A DNA stretch of 64,000 bases from Calothrix sp. PCC 6303. GTDB lineage: Bacteria; Cyanobacteriota; Cyanobacteriia; Cyanobacteriales; Nostocaceae. Both the position numbers and the translations under genes were made by a program. This document shows positions 1-8,370 of the stretch, piece by piece (within the stretch, counting starts at the first letter, position 1; each line of letters begins with the position of its first letter). The stretch lies in contig NC_019751.1 in NCBI RefSeq assembly GCF_000317435.1, positions 3,286,001 through 3,350,000 on the forward strand. The letters are read 5' to 3'. Below the pieces are notes generated by a model, which was not told the DNA's origin, did not search any database, and saw nothing but the letters and a program-made list of their open reading frames with translations.

Positions 1-338
1 CCAACTTAACAGAGGCTCAATTTAGCGGTGCCAAATTGGTGGGTGCAGATTTTCATGGAGCTATTTTGATTGCTACAAAGATGAAAAACGACACCAATTT
101 AGATGAGTCGAATCTATACAATGCTAATTTACACCGAGCTATTTTCACAAATGTCACAATGCGCGGTGCTGATCTTTTTGGTGCTGATTTGAGTAGAGCA
201 ACTCTAGACGAAGTTAAGCTTGAGGATGCTAACTTTGTTGACGTAAAAGTAGAGAACGCGAAGTTTACGAACGTTTCTGGTCTTTCTATGGAAATACAGA
301 AAGAACTCGAAAACCAAGGGGTATTAATAAATAATTAG
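1..338 (+). CDS. Pentapeptide-repeat protein, C-terminal part (5' end outside window)
   Basis: The frame is open from the window edge (first full codon at base 3), so the gene starts upstream; the internal TTG at 36 is not needed as a start. The visible residues follow the A(D/N)LXX pattern typical of a right-handed pentapeptide beta-helix (GADF, SNLY, NANL, RAIF, GADL, GADL, SRATL, DANF). The last 20 or so residues leave the repeat pattern and form a capping tail. The family is often a structural or protein-interaction scaffold; no specific function can be read here. It is similar in kind, but not visibly in sequence, to the pentapeptide domains near the right end of the window. Confidence 0.8.
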   Translation, partial: NLTEAQFSGAKLVGADFHGAILIATKMKNDTNLDESNLYNANLHRAIFTNVTMRGADLFGADLSRATLDEVKLEDANFVDVKVENAKFTNVSGLSMEIQKELENQGVLINN

Positions 339-556
339 TCATTAATCTCAAGCGATGCAGCCAGTATCACTACACCGCTGCGTTGATTGGTTTATGCGTA
401 AATGCTGGACTCATGTATTTTGACTACGTTTCATAACATATTCAATCAATTCATTCAGGAAATCAAACAACTGTCTATCACACTAATCCTAGAAGCAGAG
501 TTCCTAACTCGACTCAGTTAAATAGTTCCCAGATTCAAAAAATCAATGGTCTAAGA

Positions 557-973
557 ATGAATCACAATCAGCATGATGAAACCAATCTTGAGCGGCAACA
601 AGATTTGCAACATGATGAAGAGGCTTTTCGACTTCATCAAGAGGAGAAACGCCTGGGAACTGCCAGACGAAGTAGTACCTTTAGTTGGATAGTTAATAGC
701 ATTTTCTGGCTGGCAGGAATGCTAGAAATGCTACTGGGGATCAGGTTCTTGCTACGTTTGTTTGGGGCTAACACCCAAAATGAATTTGCGAGATTAATTA
801 ATAATCTATCTGAACCTTTTATTGCTCCATTTTCTACCTTATTCATTAGTCCTACTTTAGATAGTGGGGCAAAGATATTTGATGTCAATATTGTGATTGC
901 AATCGTAGTTTATGCTCTTTTAAGCTATCTTGTTGTTTCGCTAGTCAGATTTATTTTCTATCACAGAACGTAA
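557..973 (+). CDS. YggT-family membrane protein
   Basis: A 138-residue protein. The first 45 residues are hydrophilic and rich in His, Gln and Glu. Two hydrophobic segments follow, at about residues 48-70 and 110-135, separated by a loop with the LLRLFGAN and PFIAPF motifs that mark YggT domains. YggT proteins are small membrane proteins linked to osmotic or cell-division functions in bacteria and plastids; the exact role is unknown. The gene stands alone between short AT-rich gaps. The long polar N-terminal extension is common in cyanobacterial stress-associated YggT proteins. Confidence 0.8.
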   Translation: MNHNQHDETNLERQQDLQHDEEAFRLHQEEKRLGTARRSSTFSWIVNSIFWLAGMLEMLLGIRFLLRLFGANTQNEFARLINNLSEPFIAPFSTLFISPTLDSGAKIFDVNIVIAIVVYALLSYLVVSLVRFIFYHRT

Positions 974-1115
974 ATTTATATCACAACTTTCACAATGTTT
1001 ATCAATCAAATACTTTTTTAGATTTAAAGATGATTTTATGCGAGCCCAGCTTGAGGCTTTAATTAAAGCGTCTAAATGAGTTTTGCCTAGAAGGTTAATT
1101 TAACAGGAGATCAGC

Positions 1116-1681
1116 ATGAGAGTTATTGAGCCTGAAATTGATGAGCAAGTTGTTAGTTCTGGGTGGACAACCGCGATACCCTTGGTAGCCGTAGGCATCG
1201 CTATTCTCATGATCGTGTTGGGCATCATTGCAATTGTATTTCCTTTCTTTGCTGGCGTTGCTTCAACCTTACTGTTTGGCTGGATATTTATCTTTGCTGG
1301 AATTACTCAAATTGCTTATGCTTTTCAATCAAGAGGTGCAGGTAAAGTTATTGGGAAGCTGATTCTAGGTCTTTTGTATCTCCTATCTGGAATTTTCTTG
1401 GTGGTAAATCCGTTTCAAGGGGTTAGTGTTGGGTATTACCATTTTTGTGCAAGGCCTGATTCAAGTGGCGTTGGCGAAGCCTCTCCATATGGAGAATCGC
1501 ATTTCAAATGCGCCGGATTTCATCTAACTGGGGATTAATGCTTGTGAGTGGAATCATCGGCGTTATTTTCGGTATTTTCATTTGGTCTAACTTTCCGTTT
1601 AGTGCAGTTTGGCTGATTGGCACTTTCATTGGAATCAATCTTTTATTCGATGGAGTTTGGATGCTAACTCTGCATTCCTGA
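1116..1681 (+). pseudogene. hdeD-like acid-resistance membrane protein, disrupted by a frameshift and a small palindromic insertion
   Basis: The first 100 codons encode an HdeD-type protein with paired transmembrane helices (GIAILMIVLGIIAIVFP, FGWIFIFAGITQIAYAF). After the GGGG run at 1419-1422 the homology moves one frame (LGITIFVQGLIQVALA). It then moves again after base 1500 and continues as WGLMLVSGIIG through to a stop at 1679-1681. The second shift is explained by a 25-base palindromic insertion at 1476-1500; removing it restores the frame exactly. The open frame as it stands would end at 1538 with an unrelated tail, so the product lacks its last helices. The SD-like AGGAG lies just before the ATG. 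The single-base shift at the G run could be a sequencing error; the palindrome cannot. Confidence 0.8.
1474..1500. repeat. Small palindromic dispersed repeat inside hdeD-like gene
   Basis: A 27-base near-palindrome with a central perfect 12-mer (CTCCATATGGAG) and complementary GCGA / TCGC ends. Deleting 25 bases (1476-1500) rejoins the HdeD frame between codons for LA and FQM. The size fits the small dispersed repeats (about 21-27 nt) known from Nostoc genomes. Confidence 0.7.
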
Positions 1682-1837
1682 CAGCGCCGCGCTTTACAGT
1701 AAGTCTAGGCAATGGAATTGCACACGCATGGAAGCCCATCAATTGAAAAAACGCCACAGTTGCAGGCACTCAATTCGTGGTGATTTTTTTAAACTAAACT
1801 CATTTTTCATCAACCCGCACATCAAGGAAATTATTTT

Positions 1838-2164
1838 ATGACAACCTCCAAAAATCATAGCCACTATTTTCAATATATTAGCCATCTTCACAGCATACTT
1901 GCTCCCATCATGTTGTTGCCTTTATTGCTGACAACTATTACAGGAACTATTTTTCAGATCGTTGATTTGGCAGGCAAAAAAGATGGGTTTTACTGGTTAT
2001 TAGATTGGCACAAGGGAAACTTTGGCGCACTTAATTTAGAATTCATTTATCCCTTCCTGAATGCTATTGGCTTACTCGTGTTACTTTTTACAGGAATTTA
2101 TATGTGGTTTCATATGCAGCATACTTCTAAAAAACAAAAACAATCTATTGATCTGTCCCATTAG
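1838..2164 (+). CDS. Small PepSY-TM-like membrane protein
   Basis: A 108-residue protein with two strongly hydrophobic helices, at about residues 18-40 (LAPIMLLPLLLTTITGTIF) and 70-92, joined by a loop with WLLDWHKG and preceded by His-rich N-terminal residues (HSHYFQYISHLHS). The xHxxxG pattern and the GIYMWF end of helix two resemble the membrane part of PepSY-associated TM proteins. No PepSY domain itself is present. The ATG is preceded by AAGGAAATTATTTT, a plausible ribosome-binding site. It is followed by a terminator-like hairpin, so it is probably a single-gene unit. Function unknown. Confidence 0.6.
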   Translation: MTTSKNHSHYFQYISHLHSILAPIMLLPLLLTTITGTIFQIVDLAGKKDGFYWLLDWHKGNFGALNLEFIYPFLNAIGLLVLLFTGIYMWFHMQHTSKKQKQSIDLSH

Positions 2165-2180
2165 TTATTGATGGGTTGCG

Positions 2181-2213
2181 AGAACCCCAACTTTTTCAAA
2201 AAGTCGGGGTTCT
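2181..2213 (+). terminator. Hairpin terminator after PepSY-TM-like gene
   Basis: AGAACCCC...CTTTTTC and its complement ...AAAAAG...GGGGTTCT form a long stem (8 bp, one mismatch, then 7 bp) just 17 bases after the stop codon. There is no clear U run, so it may be a bidirectional or repeat-derived hairpin. Confidence 0.6.
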
Positions 2214-2269
2214 GACCACCACTAACCACTCATAACGAATGAAATGAACCATTACTTAGGCTTAAAGCA

Positions 2270-3382
2270 ATGATTATTAGTCATCAATCTCAAGCAACAC
2301 AGCCCGTCGAAATGCAAAATAATGAACGTGTTGCCGTTTTGCTTGCAGGGTATGGTGAAGTGCAATCTTACCGCGCTTTGAGTGTTTATAACCAAGCTGC
2401 AACCAAGTACATTGCATCTCAGTTTGTGCCGATTCCAGAATGGCTATATCCTCTTGCTGGCTGGTTTCTCGCACTTCAAGATTTATACAATTTTGGAGTC
2501 AAGCATCATCATTTCATGTCGCCCGAAAATGATATTTTTGAAAAACAGCGTCTTGGTATTGAAAAAGAGTTACAACACCAATGGGGAAATCAGGTGCAAG
2601 TGTTCAAAGGGTTTTATTTCTGTCAACCCTTTGTGCAAGAAGTTGTAGCAGATATCATTGACCAAGGTTTTGAGAATTTGCTGATTTATCCAATGCTTGT
2701 AGTCGATTCTGCATTCACGGGTAAAATAGCTGTCGAGCAAGTCAATGAAGTTATTGCCGCAACTGGATCTGTGAATGAGCCTCAATATTATCCATTTAAA
2801 GCAATTCGATATATTTCAGCTTTTGCAACTGAGCCTGCCTATATTGATTTGCTGGTGCGTCGGACTAAGGAAACTCTGAATCAGCTATTCGCTGGTCGTT
2901 TCATTGAGTCTCAGATTGGCATTATATTAACAGTTCACGGGGGTCCAGAAAAAGCGCAAGGACTGTTAACCGGGGTAATTGATGGACAAACCCTTTACGA
3001 TGGTGTCCAAGCACAGTTGCAGCATCAATATCCCCTAGTTTCCATCGGTTGGGTAAATCATGATATGCCTTTGATCAAATGGTCACAGCCTAATCTGAAA
3101 CAAGCTGCAAAAAGCTTGATTACAGCAGGGGCGCAAGTTATTGTGTTTAAACCGCTTGGCTGGGTGACAGATAATTATGAAACCATTCTTGATGTGGAGG
3201 ATGCAATTCAATATTTACAGCGTCAGTATCCCACGGTGACTTACACAAAACTTGGCTGTGTTAATGACGATCCTGATTTTCTGAAAATAGCAGCAGAATG
3301 GGCAAATCCTGATATTGAAGCCATGCTGTCAGTGCCGCAACACCACGAGCAGATCCAAACTAGAAGACTTGATTTTGACTGA
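2270..3382 (+). CDS. Ferrochelatase-like protein (chelatase superfamily)
   Basis: A 370-residue protein. It begins with the family's first strand and loop (VAVLLAGYGEV, where typical HemH has LLLNLGGP) and contains an HGGP motif (His223) in LTVHGGPE. A NYETILDVE segment (Glu304) lies 81 residues later, the same spacing as the catalytic His183/Glu264 pair of Bacillus ferrochelatase. It is therefore likely a metal-inserting or metal-binding member of the chelatase superfamily. It differs from the main cyanobacterial HemH, which carries a C-terminal chlorophyll-binding-like helix; none is seen here. Neighbouring metal transporters suggest a role linked to metal or heme stress, which is inference. 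A CbiX/SirB-like activity is the alternative. Confidence 0.7.
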   Translation: MIISHQSQATQPVEMQNNERVAVLLAGYGEVQSYRALSVYNQAATKYIASQFVPIPEWLYPLAGWFLALQDLYNFGVKHHHFMSPENDIFEKQRLGIEKELQHQWGNQVQVFKGFYFCQPFVQEVVADIIDQGFENLLIYPMLVVDSAFTGKIAVEQVNEVIAATGSVNEPQYYPFKAIRYISAFATEPAYIDLLVRRTKETLNQLFAGRFIESQIGIILTVHGGPEKAQGLLTGVIDGQTLYDGVQAQLQHQYPLVSIGWVNHDMPLIKWSQPNLKQAAKSLITAGAQVIVFKPLGWVTDNYETILDVEDAIQYLQRQYPTVTYTKLGCVNDDPDFLKIAAEWANPDIEAMLSVPQHHEQIQTRRLDFD

Positions 3383-3516
3383 ACTTTGAAATAGCTTAAA
3401 AACCATAGTGTGGGATTTACTTAAGAAAATTTGCATAAAAAAATACTCGTATTTTTGCCTTTCATCACAATCTATCAAGCATCAAAGATTATGTTACGAC
3501 TAGCGGAGCCTGATCT

Positions 3517-4248
3517 ATGCAGGAATTTCTATTTGCTCTAACACTATCAGCTCTGCCCGTTGTCAGTAACTTCATTGGCGCAATGATTGCTGAAACCTTG
3601 CCGACATCAAAGCAAACATTAGGGCTTGCGCTGCACGCTACGGCTGGGGTGTTGTTAGCGATCGCATCTAGCGAACTCATACCTAGAGTCCTAATCGCTA
3701 AACCTGTTTGGGCGACGATCCTAGCATTATTTTTAGGTGGAGCGTTTTTTATATGGGTTAATGAGCTTCTAAAGTTAAGTAAGAATCGACTACGCGGTAT
3801 AGATATTAATACCGTGAGTTTAGCGATTTTTCTGAGCATTGCAATCGACTTATTTGGTGACGGCTTAATGATTGGCACCAGTTTGACGATCTCGCCTCAT
3901 TTAGGGGTAGTGTTGGCATCAGCGAGGGTTGTGGCTCACATTCCCGAAGGATTTGTGACCAATGCGGCGTTTAAGAGTCAGAAAATGCCGCGCACACAGC
4001 GACTTTTGTTACTTGCTGCCTTTATTATCCCGGTTTGGTTGGGAACAACCCTGGGTTATTGGGGATTGCGCGGACAGACTGATCTACCCAAGCTTATTGT
4101 GCTGGCTTTTACAACAGGTGCGTTGATGGTGGCGATCGCTGAAGAAATTATTCCAGAAGCCCATCAAACTCAAGATACAAACTGGTCTATGTTGACTTTT
4201 ATTGGAAGTTTTGCACTTTCGATGCTGTTCTCAGCTTATCTTGAATAG
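3517..4248 (+). CDS. ZIP-family metal transporter
   Basis: A 243-residue membrane protein with about eight hydrophobic segments. The ZIP signature is present: HIPEGF (His141) in helix IV and AEEIIPEAHQ in helix V, which together form the binuclear metal site. The substrate is probably Zn, Fe or Mn import into the cytoplasm; it cannot be chosen from sequence. The ATG at 3517 begins a hydrophobic first helix (FLFALTLSALPVVSNFIGAMIAE) as expected. A degenerate copy of its last 38 codons occurs at 9704-9818. The remnant of a P-type ATPase follows directly downstream. Confidence 0.85.
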   Translation: MQEFLFALTLSALPVVSNFIGAMIAETLPTSKQTLGLALHATAGVLLAIASSELIPRVLIAKPVWATILALFLGGAFFIWVNELLKLSKNRLRGIDINTVSLAIFLSIAIDLFGDGLMIGTSLTISPHLGVVLASARVVAHIPEGFVTNAAFKSQKMPRTQRLLLLAAFIIPVWLGTTLGYWGLRGQTDLPKLIVLAFTTGALMVAIAEEIIPEAHQTQDTNWSMLTFIGSFALSMLFSAYLE

Positions 4249-4360
4249 CTGTCTTTATTCTAGGATTGACCTATTTTTATTTCAGAGGAAAAATGAATTC
4301 TGGTTTCTCTAGTTGTTTGCGTAGCAGGTGTACAACCTTTGGGCGATCGCTTGGGATCGC

Positions 4361-4472
4361 ATTCAATATCCGATTTTTCTCTTACTCGTCGGGGGTGGAG
4401 TTATTTGTTGAATTTTAGGTGGTTTACAGGAAGTCTTGATTTTGCTGGGTTTTGTCCTCTTCATTTTCTGAT
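4361..4472 (+). pseudogene. Remnant of a P2-type cation ATPase N-terminal membrane region
   Basis: This stretch translates, with a stop in the middle, as PIFLLLVGGGVIC*ILGGLQE and then VLILLGFVLFIF. It matches the intact ATPase encoded at 36649-39321 (PIFLLLVGGGIIYWILGDLQE...ILLGFVFFI). The Trp codon TGG has become TGA, and no recognisable ATPase sequence is found before or after. It is a fragment of a second gene copy left between the ZIP gene and mgtA. Confidence 0.8.
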
Positions 4473-4530
4473 CGTTAACTAACAAAAAACCATAAATCCC
4501 AAATTCAATAATCCAAATAGCATTATTTTT

Positions 4531-7200
4531 ATGAAAACGTTAAGCCAGACTGCCAATTCATCTAAACAACCTAAACCTGAATCTGGCACATCTGTAAATT
4601 CATCCAAAGCGCTCTTTGATATCGCCCAGAGTGATGTTGATGAGGTTCTGCACTTATTGGATACTTCTCTGGAGGGGCTGAATGAGGCTGAAGCCAAGCG
4701 GCGATTAAACAAGTCTGGGCTGAATGAGATCGCCCGTGAAAAAGCGATCGCGTGGTATATCCAACTGCTAAAAACAGTGACGAATCCTCTCTCGCTTTTA
4801 CTCATTGTTCTAGCGATCGTTTCACTATTAACAGGAAGTGCGACAGCCGCTGTGATTATTACTACCATGGTAATTTTTGGCGGGTTGCTGCGGTTTTCAC
4901 AAGAATTTCAGTCGAACAAAGCCGCCGAGAAGCTGCGGGAAATGGTCAGCGCAACAGCAACGGTGAGTCGCAAGGATGCTATTAAAGATGCTGCGCCGAA
5001 GCAGGGAATAACAGCCGGAAAAGAAATTGCAGTGAAGCTGCTAGTACCAGGTGACATCATCTTTCTTTCAGCCGGAGATATGATTCCCGCTGATGTTAGG
5101 CTGATTGCCGTGAACGATTTATTCCTTAGTCAATCTACCCTCACCGGAGAGTCTCTACCCGCTGAAAAACACGTAGACCTCCCGGATGATAAAGAGAAAA
5201 ATCCACTGGAACTAATCAATCTCTGTTTCATGGGAACTGCGGTAGTCAGCGGTTCTGCAACCGCCGTTGTTGTAGAAACGGGGAGTCATACTTATCTGGC
5301 ATCACTGGCTAAAACCGTCAGCGGACGCAGAGTGCGAACCAGTTTTGACAAAGGGGTGAATGGCGTAACTATGCTGCTATTGCGCTTTATGATGATCATG
5401 GCTCCCCTCGTCTTTCTGATTAATGGCATATTTAAACACAATTGGATCGAGGCGTTCACATTTGGGTTATCGGTTGCAGTGGGGCTTGCCCCAGAAATGC
5501 TGCCTGTGATTGTCACGGCAAATTTGGCAAAGGGAGCGATCGCTATGTCTGACAAAAAGGTGATTGTCAAAAACATCGATGCGATTCAAGACTTTGGCTC
5601 CATGAATATTCTCTGTACTGACAAAACAGGCACTTTAACCCAAGATAAAATCGTTTTACAGAGGCACTTAGATCCCTACGGTCAAGAAAGTACAGATGTC
5701 CTCAAATATGCTTATCTCAATAGCTTTTACCAAACTGGCTTAAAAAATTTATTAGATGTCGCCGTTCTCAATCACAGCCAAGAACTTGAAGCTTTAGATA
5801 TTGAGAAAAACTACCAGAAATTTGATGAAATTCCCTTTGACTTTGTGCGTCGTCGCATGTCTGTTGTCGTCGAAGAAATGGGAAAACAGCACGTCCTAAT
5901 TTGCAAAGGCGCAGTTGAAGAAGTCCTCAAAGTCTGTACCCAACTCAAAGTCAATAACAAGGTTTTGCCGATGGATGAGTCAGTCCATACTAAGGTTGCT
6001 GACTTACAACAAAAACTAAATTCCGACGGGTTAAGAGTTATCGCAGTGGCATACAAAGTGATGCCACCAGAGCAAGCACATTACGCCGTAGCCGATGAAA
6101 GTGATTTGGTGCTGTTGGGTAACATTGCGTTTCTCGATCCGCCCAAAGAGTCAGCTGCTCAAGCAATTAAAGCACTTAAGCGTAATGGAGTCGAAGTAAA
6201 AATTTTGACCGGGGACAATGACATCATTACTCGTAAAATCTGTAAAGATGTGAGCCTGCCTGTCCAAAACGTCCTATTAGGGAGCGATATTGAATCTTTA
6301 TCGGATGAGGAATTAGCCAAAGTTGCTGTAACCACAACCATTTTTGCCAAATTCTCGCCAACCCAAAAAGCCAAAGTGATTCAGGTGCTGCGGAAAAAAG
6401 GCAGCATTGTGGGATATATGGGAGATGGCATTAATGATGCAGCCGCTTTACGGGAAGCAGATGTAGGCATCTCAGTGGATACGGCAGCCGATATTGCCAA
6501 AGAGTCGGCAGACATTATTTTGCTAGAAAAAAACTTATTGGTCTTGGAATCTGGGGTAATCGTAGGTCGCCAGACTTTTGCCAACATTATCAAATATATC
6601 AGAATGAGCACTAGCTCTAACTTTGGCAATATGTTTAGCGTCTTAGGTGCCAGTGCGATTCTGCCATTTTTACCGATGCAGCCCGTGCAGATCTTGATCA
6701 ATAATCTCCTTTACGACTTTTCACAAACGGGCATCCCCTTCGACCATGTAGATCCAGAAGACCTGGTAAAGCCGCCGAAGTGGAAAATTGGTAATATTCG
6801 GCGATTTATGATCTTCATTGGTCCGATTAGCTCCATTTTTGACTATGCCACCTATGCCCTAATGTGGTTTGTCTTTGGAGCAACCTCTGTAGACAATCAA
6901 GCTTTGTTCCAAACGGGTTGGTTTGTAGAAAGCCTGATGACTCAAACACTGATTGTCCATGTCATTCGCACGGCTAAAATACCTTTTTTCCAGAGTTGGG
7001 CTTCTTTACCCATGCTGCTGATCACCGCCACCGTGATGGGAGTCGGCATGTATCTACCATTTTCTCCAATCGCGTCTAGTTTAGGGTTTGTTCCCTTGCC
7101 AGCCGTTTACTTTCTCTGGTTAGCTGCCATTCTGACTTGCTATTGCGTATTAACTCAATTTGTCAAAACTTGGTTCATCAAGAAATATGGTTATACCTAA
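4531..7200 (+). CDS. mgtA: Magnesium-translocating P-type ATPase (MgtA type)
   Basis: An 889-residue P3B-type ATPase that imports Mg2+ using ATP. Seen in order: cation-ATPase N-terminal domain (about 30-95), paired helices, actuator loop with LTGES near residue 205, GLAPEMLP in helix 4, phosphorylation motif DKTGTLTQ (Asp364), ATP-binding domain with KGAVEEV, and hinge GDGINDAAAL near residue 632. Six C-terminal helices follow, with NNLLYDFSQ and PFDHVDPE typical of MgtA. The length agrees with the family. The ATG at 4531 is preceded by AT-rich DNA and no strong SD. It lies between ZIP and nitroreductase genes on the same strand. No MgtL-like leader could be recognised upstream. Confidence 0.9.
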   Translation: MKTLSQTANSSKQPKPESGTSVNSSKALFDIAQSDVDEVLHLLDTSLEGLNEAEAKRRLNKSGLNEIAREKAIAWYIQLLKTVTNPLSLLLIVLAIVSLLTGSATAAVIITTMVIFGGLLRFSQEFQSNKAAEKLREMVSATATVSRKDAIKDAAPKQGITAGKEIAVKLLVPGDIIFLSAGDMIPADVRLIAVNDLFLSQSTLTGESLPAEKHVDLPDDKEKNPLELINLCFMGTAVVSGSATAVVVETGSHTYLASLAKTVSGRRVRTSFDKGVNGVTMLLLRFMMIMAPLVFLINGIFKHNWIEAFTFGLSVAVGLAPEMLPVIVTANLAKGAIAMSDKKVIVKNIDAIQDFGSMNILCTDKTGTLTQDKIVLQRHLDPYGQESTDVLKYAYLNSFYQTGLKNLLDVAVLNHSQELEALDIEKNYQKFDEIPFDFVRRRMSVVVEEMGKQHVLICKGAVEEVLKVCTQLKVNNKVLPMDESVHTKVADLQQKLNSDGLRVIAVAYKVMPPEQAHYAVADESDLVLLGNIAFLDPPKESAAQAIKALKRNGVEVKILTGDNDIITRKICKDVSLPVQNVLLGSDIESLSDEELAKVAVTTTIFAKFSPTQKAKVIQVLRKKGSIVGYMGDGINDAAALREADVGISVDTAADIAKESADIILLEKNLLVLESGVIVGRQTFANIIKYIRMSTSSNFGNMFSVLGASAILPFLPMQPVQILINNLLYDFSQTGIPFDHVDPEDLVKPPKWKIGNIRRFMIFIGPISSIFDYATYALMWFVFGATSVDNQALFQTGWFVESLMTQTLIVHVIRTAKIPFFQSWASLPMLLITATVMGVGMYLPFSPIASSLGFVPLPAVYFLWLAAILTCYCVLTQFVKTWFIKKYGYT

Positions 7201-7211
7201 AAATGCTCATT

Positions 7212-8333
7212 ATGAACAGAAAAAAATTCATCACCATTGCTGCTGGGACAACAATTGCAGTAGGTACAACAACTTATTTGTTCAGCGATAAAAGTAATCT
7301 TGTCAGGGCGGATATAAAACCAGCAGATGATAACAACAAAATTCTTAAGCCGGACGAAAAAGAGATTTTATTTCTCGCCTCGCTTGCGCCAAGTGGTCAC
7401 AATACACAGCCGTGGTTTGTCCAATATCTTGAACCTTATCATTGGATTATCGGCAACGATAAAAGTAAATGGTTACCTGCTGTTGATCCAACTCAGAGAG
7501 AAACAATTTTATCAATTGGCACGTTCATTCAAAATCTGGAATATGCCGCTGGTTCCTTTGGCTACGGCTGCAATTATAATTTACTAGCTAAAACGAATCA
7601 AGATGAACAAGTAATGGAAGTAAAGCTGATTAAAGAAGAGTTAAAAAATACTTTTGATATTGCAAAAATTAAAAGCCGTCGAACGGTTCGCTCCAATTTT
7701 TTAAGTGATGTATTAGAAAAAGAAGATCTAAAATATCTTATAAATTCAGAACCACAATTTATTCATTATCTACCTGCCACCAGCAAAAAAAGTCAATTTA
7801 TAAACGAACAAACTATCGTTGCTAACCGCCTTCAAGCCTACCGCAACCCAGCGCAGCAAGAATTAGCCGACTGGATCAGATTCTCTAGTAAAGATGCTGA
7901 TAAACATCGTGATGGGCTGACAACGGCAGGTATGGAAATAGAAGGAATTTCTGGCTGGATAGTGCGGAATTTTTACAACAAAGATAATGTGATGAAAAAT
8001 GATTTTAGAGAGACAGGTATTGATAAGATTAAAAAGGAAGTATCAGAATCAGCAGGTTGGATTTTAATCACCAGCAGGGATAATTCAGTAGCTACATTGC
8101 TCGAAACTGGTCGAAAAATGCAGCGACTTTTCCTAAAAGTGCGAGAAAAAAATATCGCTATTCATCCGATGACACAGATATTGGAAGAAGTATCAACGCG
8201 GCAAACGCTGAATCAATCCATTGGGATTGACGAAAATATTCAATTTATCTTACGTACAGGTTATTTGAAGAATTATCCGCCGTCGGTTTCACTTAGACGA
8301 CCCGTTGATGAATTTATACGCAATAGAAAGTGA
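7212..8333 (+). CDS. Nitroreductase-family (Acg-like) FMN-binding protein
   Basis: A 373-residue protein. The N-terminus (MNRKKFITIAAGT...) is a signal-anchor or Tat-like signal with a KK pair instead of RR. The nitroreductase core is recognised by LASLAPSGHNTQPW, SRRTVRSNF and the C-terminal VREKNIAIHPMTQILEE and QFILRTGY segments. Such Acg-like proteins have two half nitroreductase domains and bind FMN; activity is usually unproven. The frame is open from 7137, overlapping mgtA, but the ATG at 7212 puts the signal sequence first. An ATG at 7203 is also possible. It follows mgtA by 11 bases and may be co-transcribed. Confidence 0.75.
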   Translation: MNRKKFITIAAGTTIAVGTTTYLFSDKSNLVRADIKPADDNNKILKPDEKEILFLASLAPSGHNTQPWFVQYLEPYHWIIGNDKSKWLPAVDPTQRETILSIGTFIQNLEYAAGSFGYGCNYNLLAKTNQDEQVMEVKLIKEELKNTFDIAKIKSRRTVRSNFLSDVLEKEDLKYLINSEPQFIHYLPATSKKSQFINEQTIVANRLQAYRNPAQQELADWIRFSSKDADKHRDGLTTAGMEIEGISGWIVRNFYNKDNVMKNDFRETGIDKIKKEVSESAGWILITSRDNSVATLLETGRKMQRLFLKVREKNIAIHPMTQILEEVSTRQTLNQSIGIDENIQFILRTGYLKNYPPSVSLRRPVDEFIRNRK

Positions 8334-8370
8334 AACTAAACTAACTCTGATTTCGGTAGAGGGCGATGGC

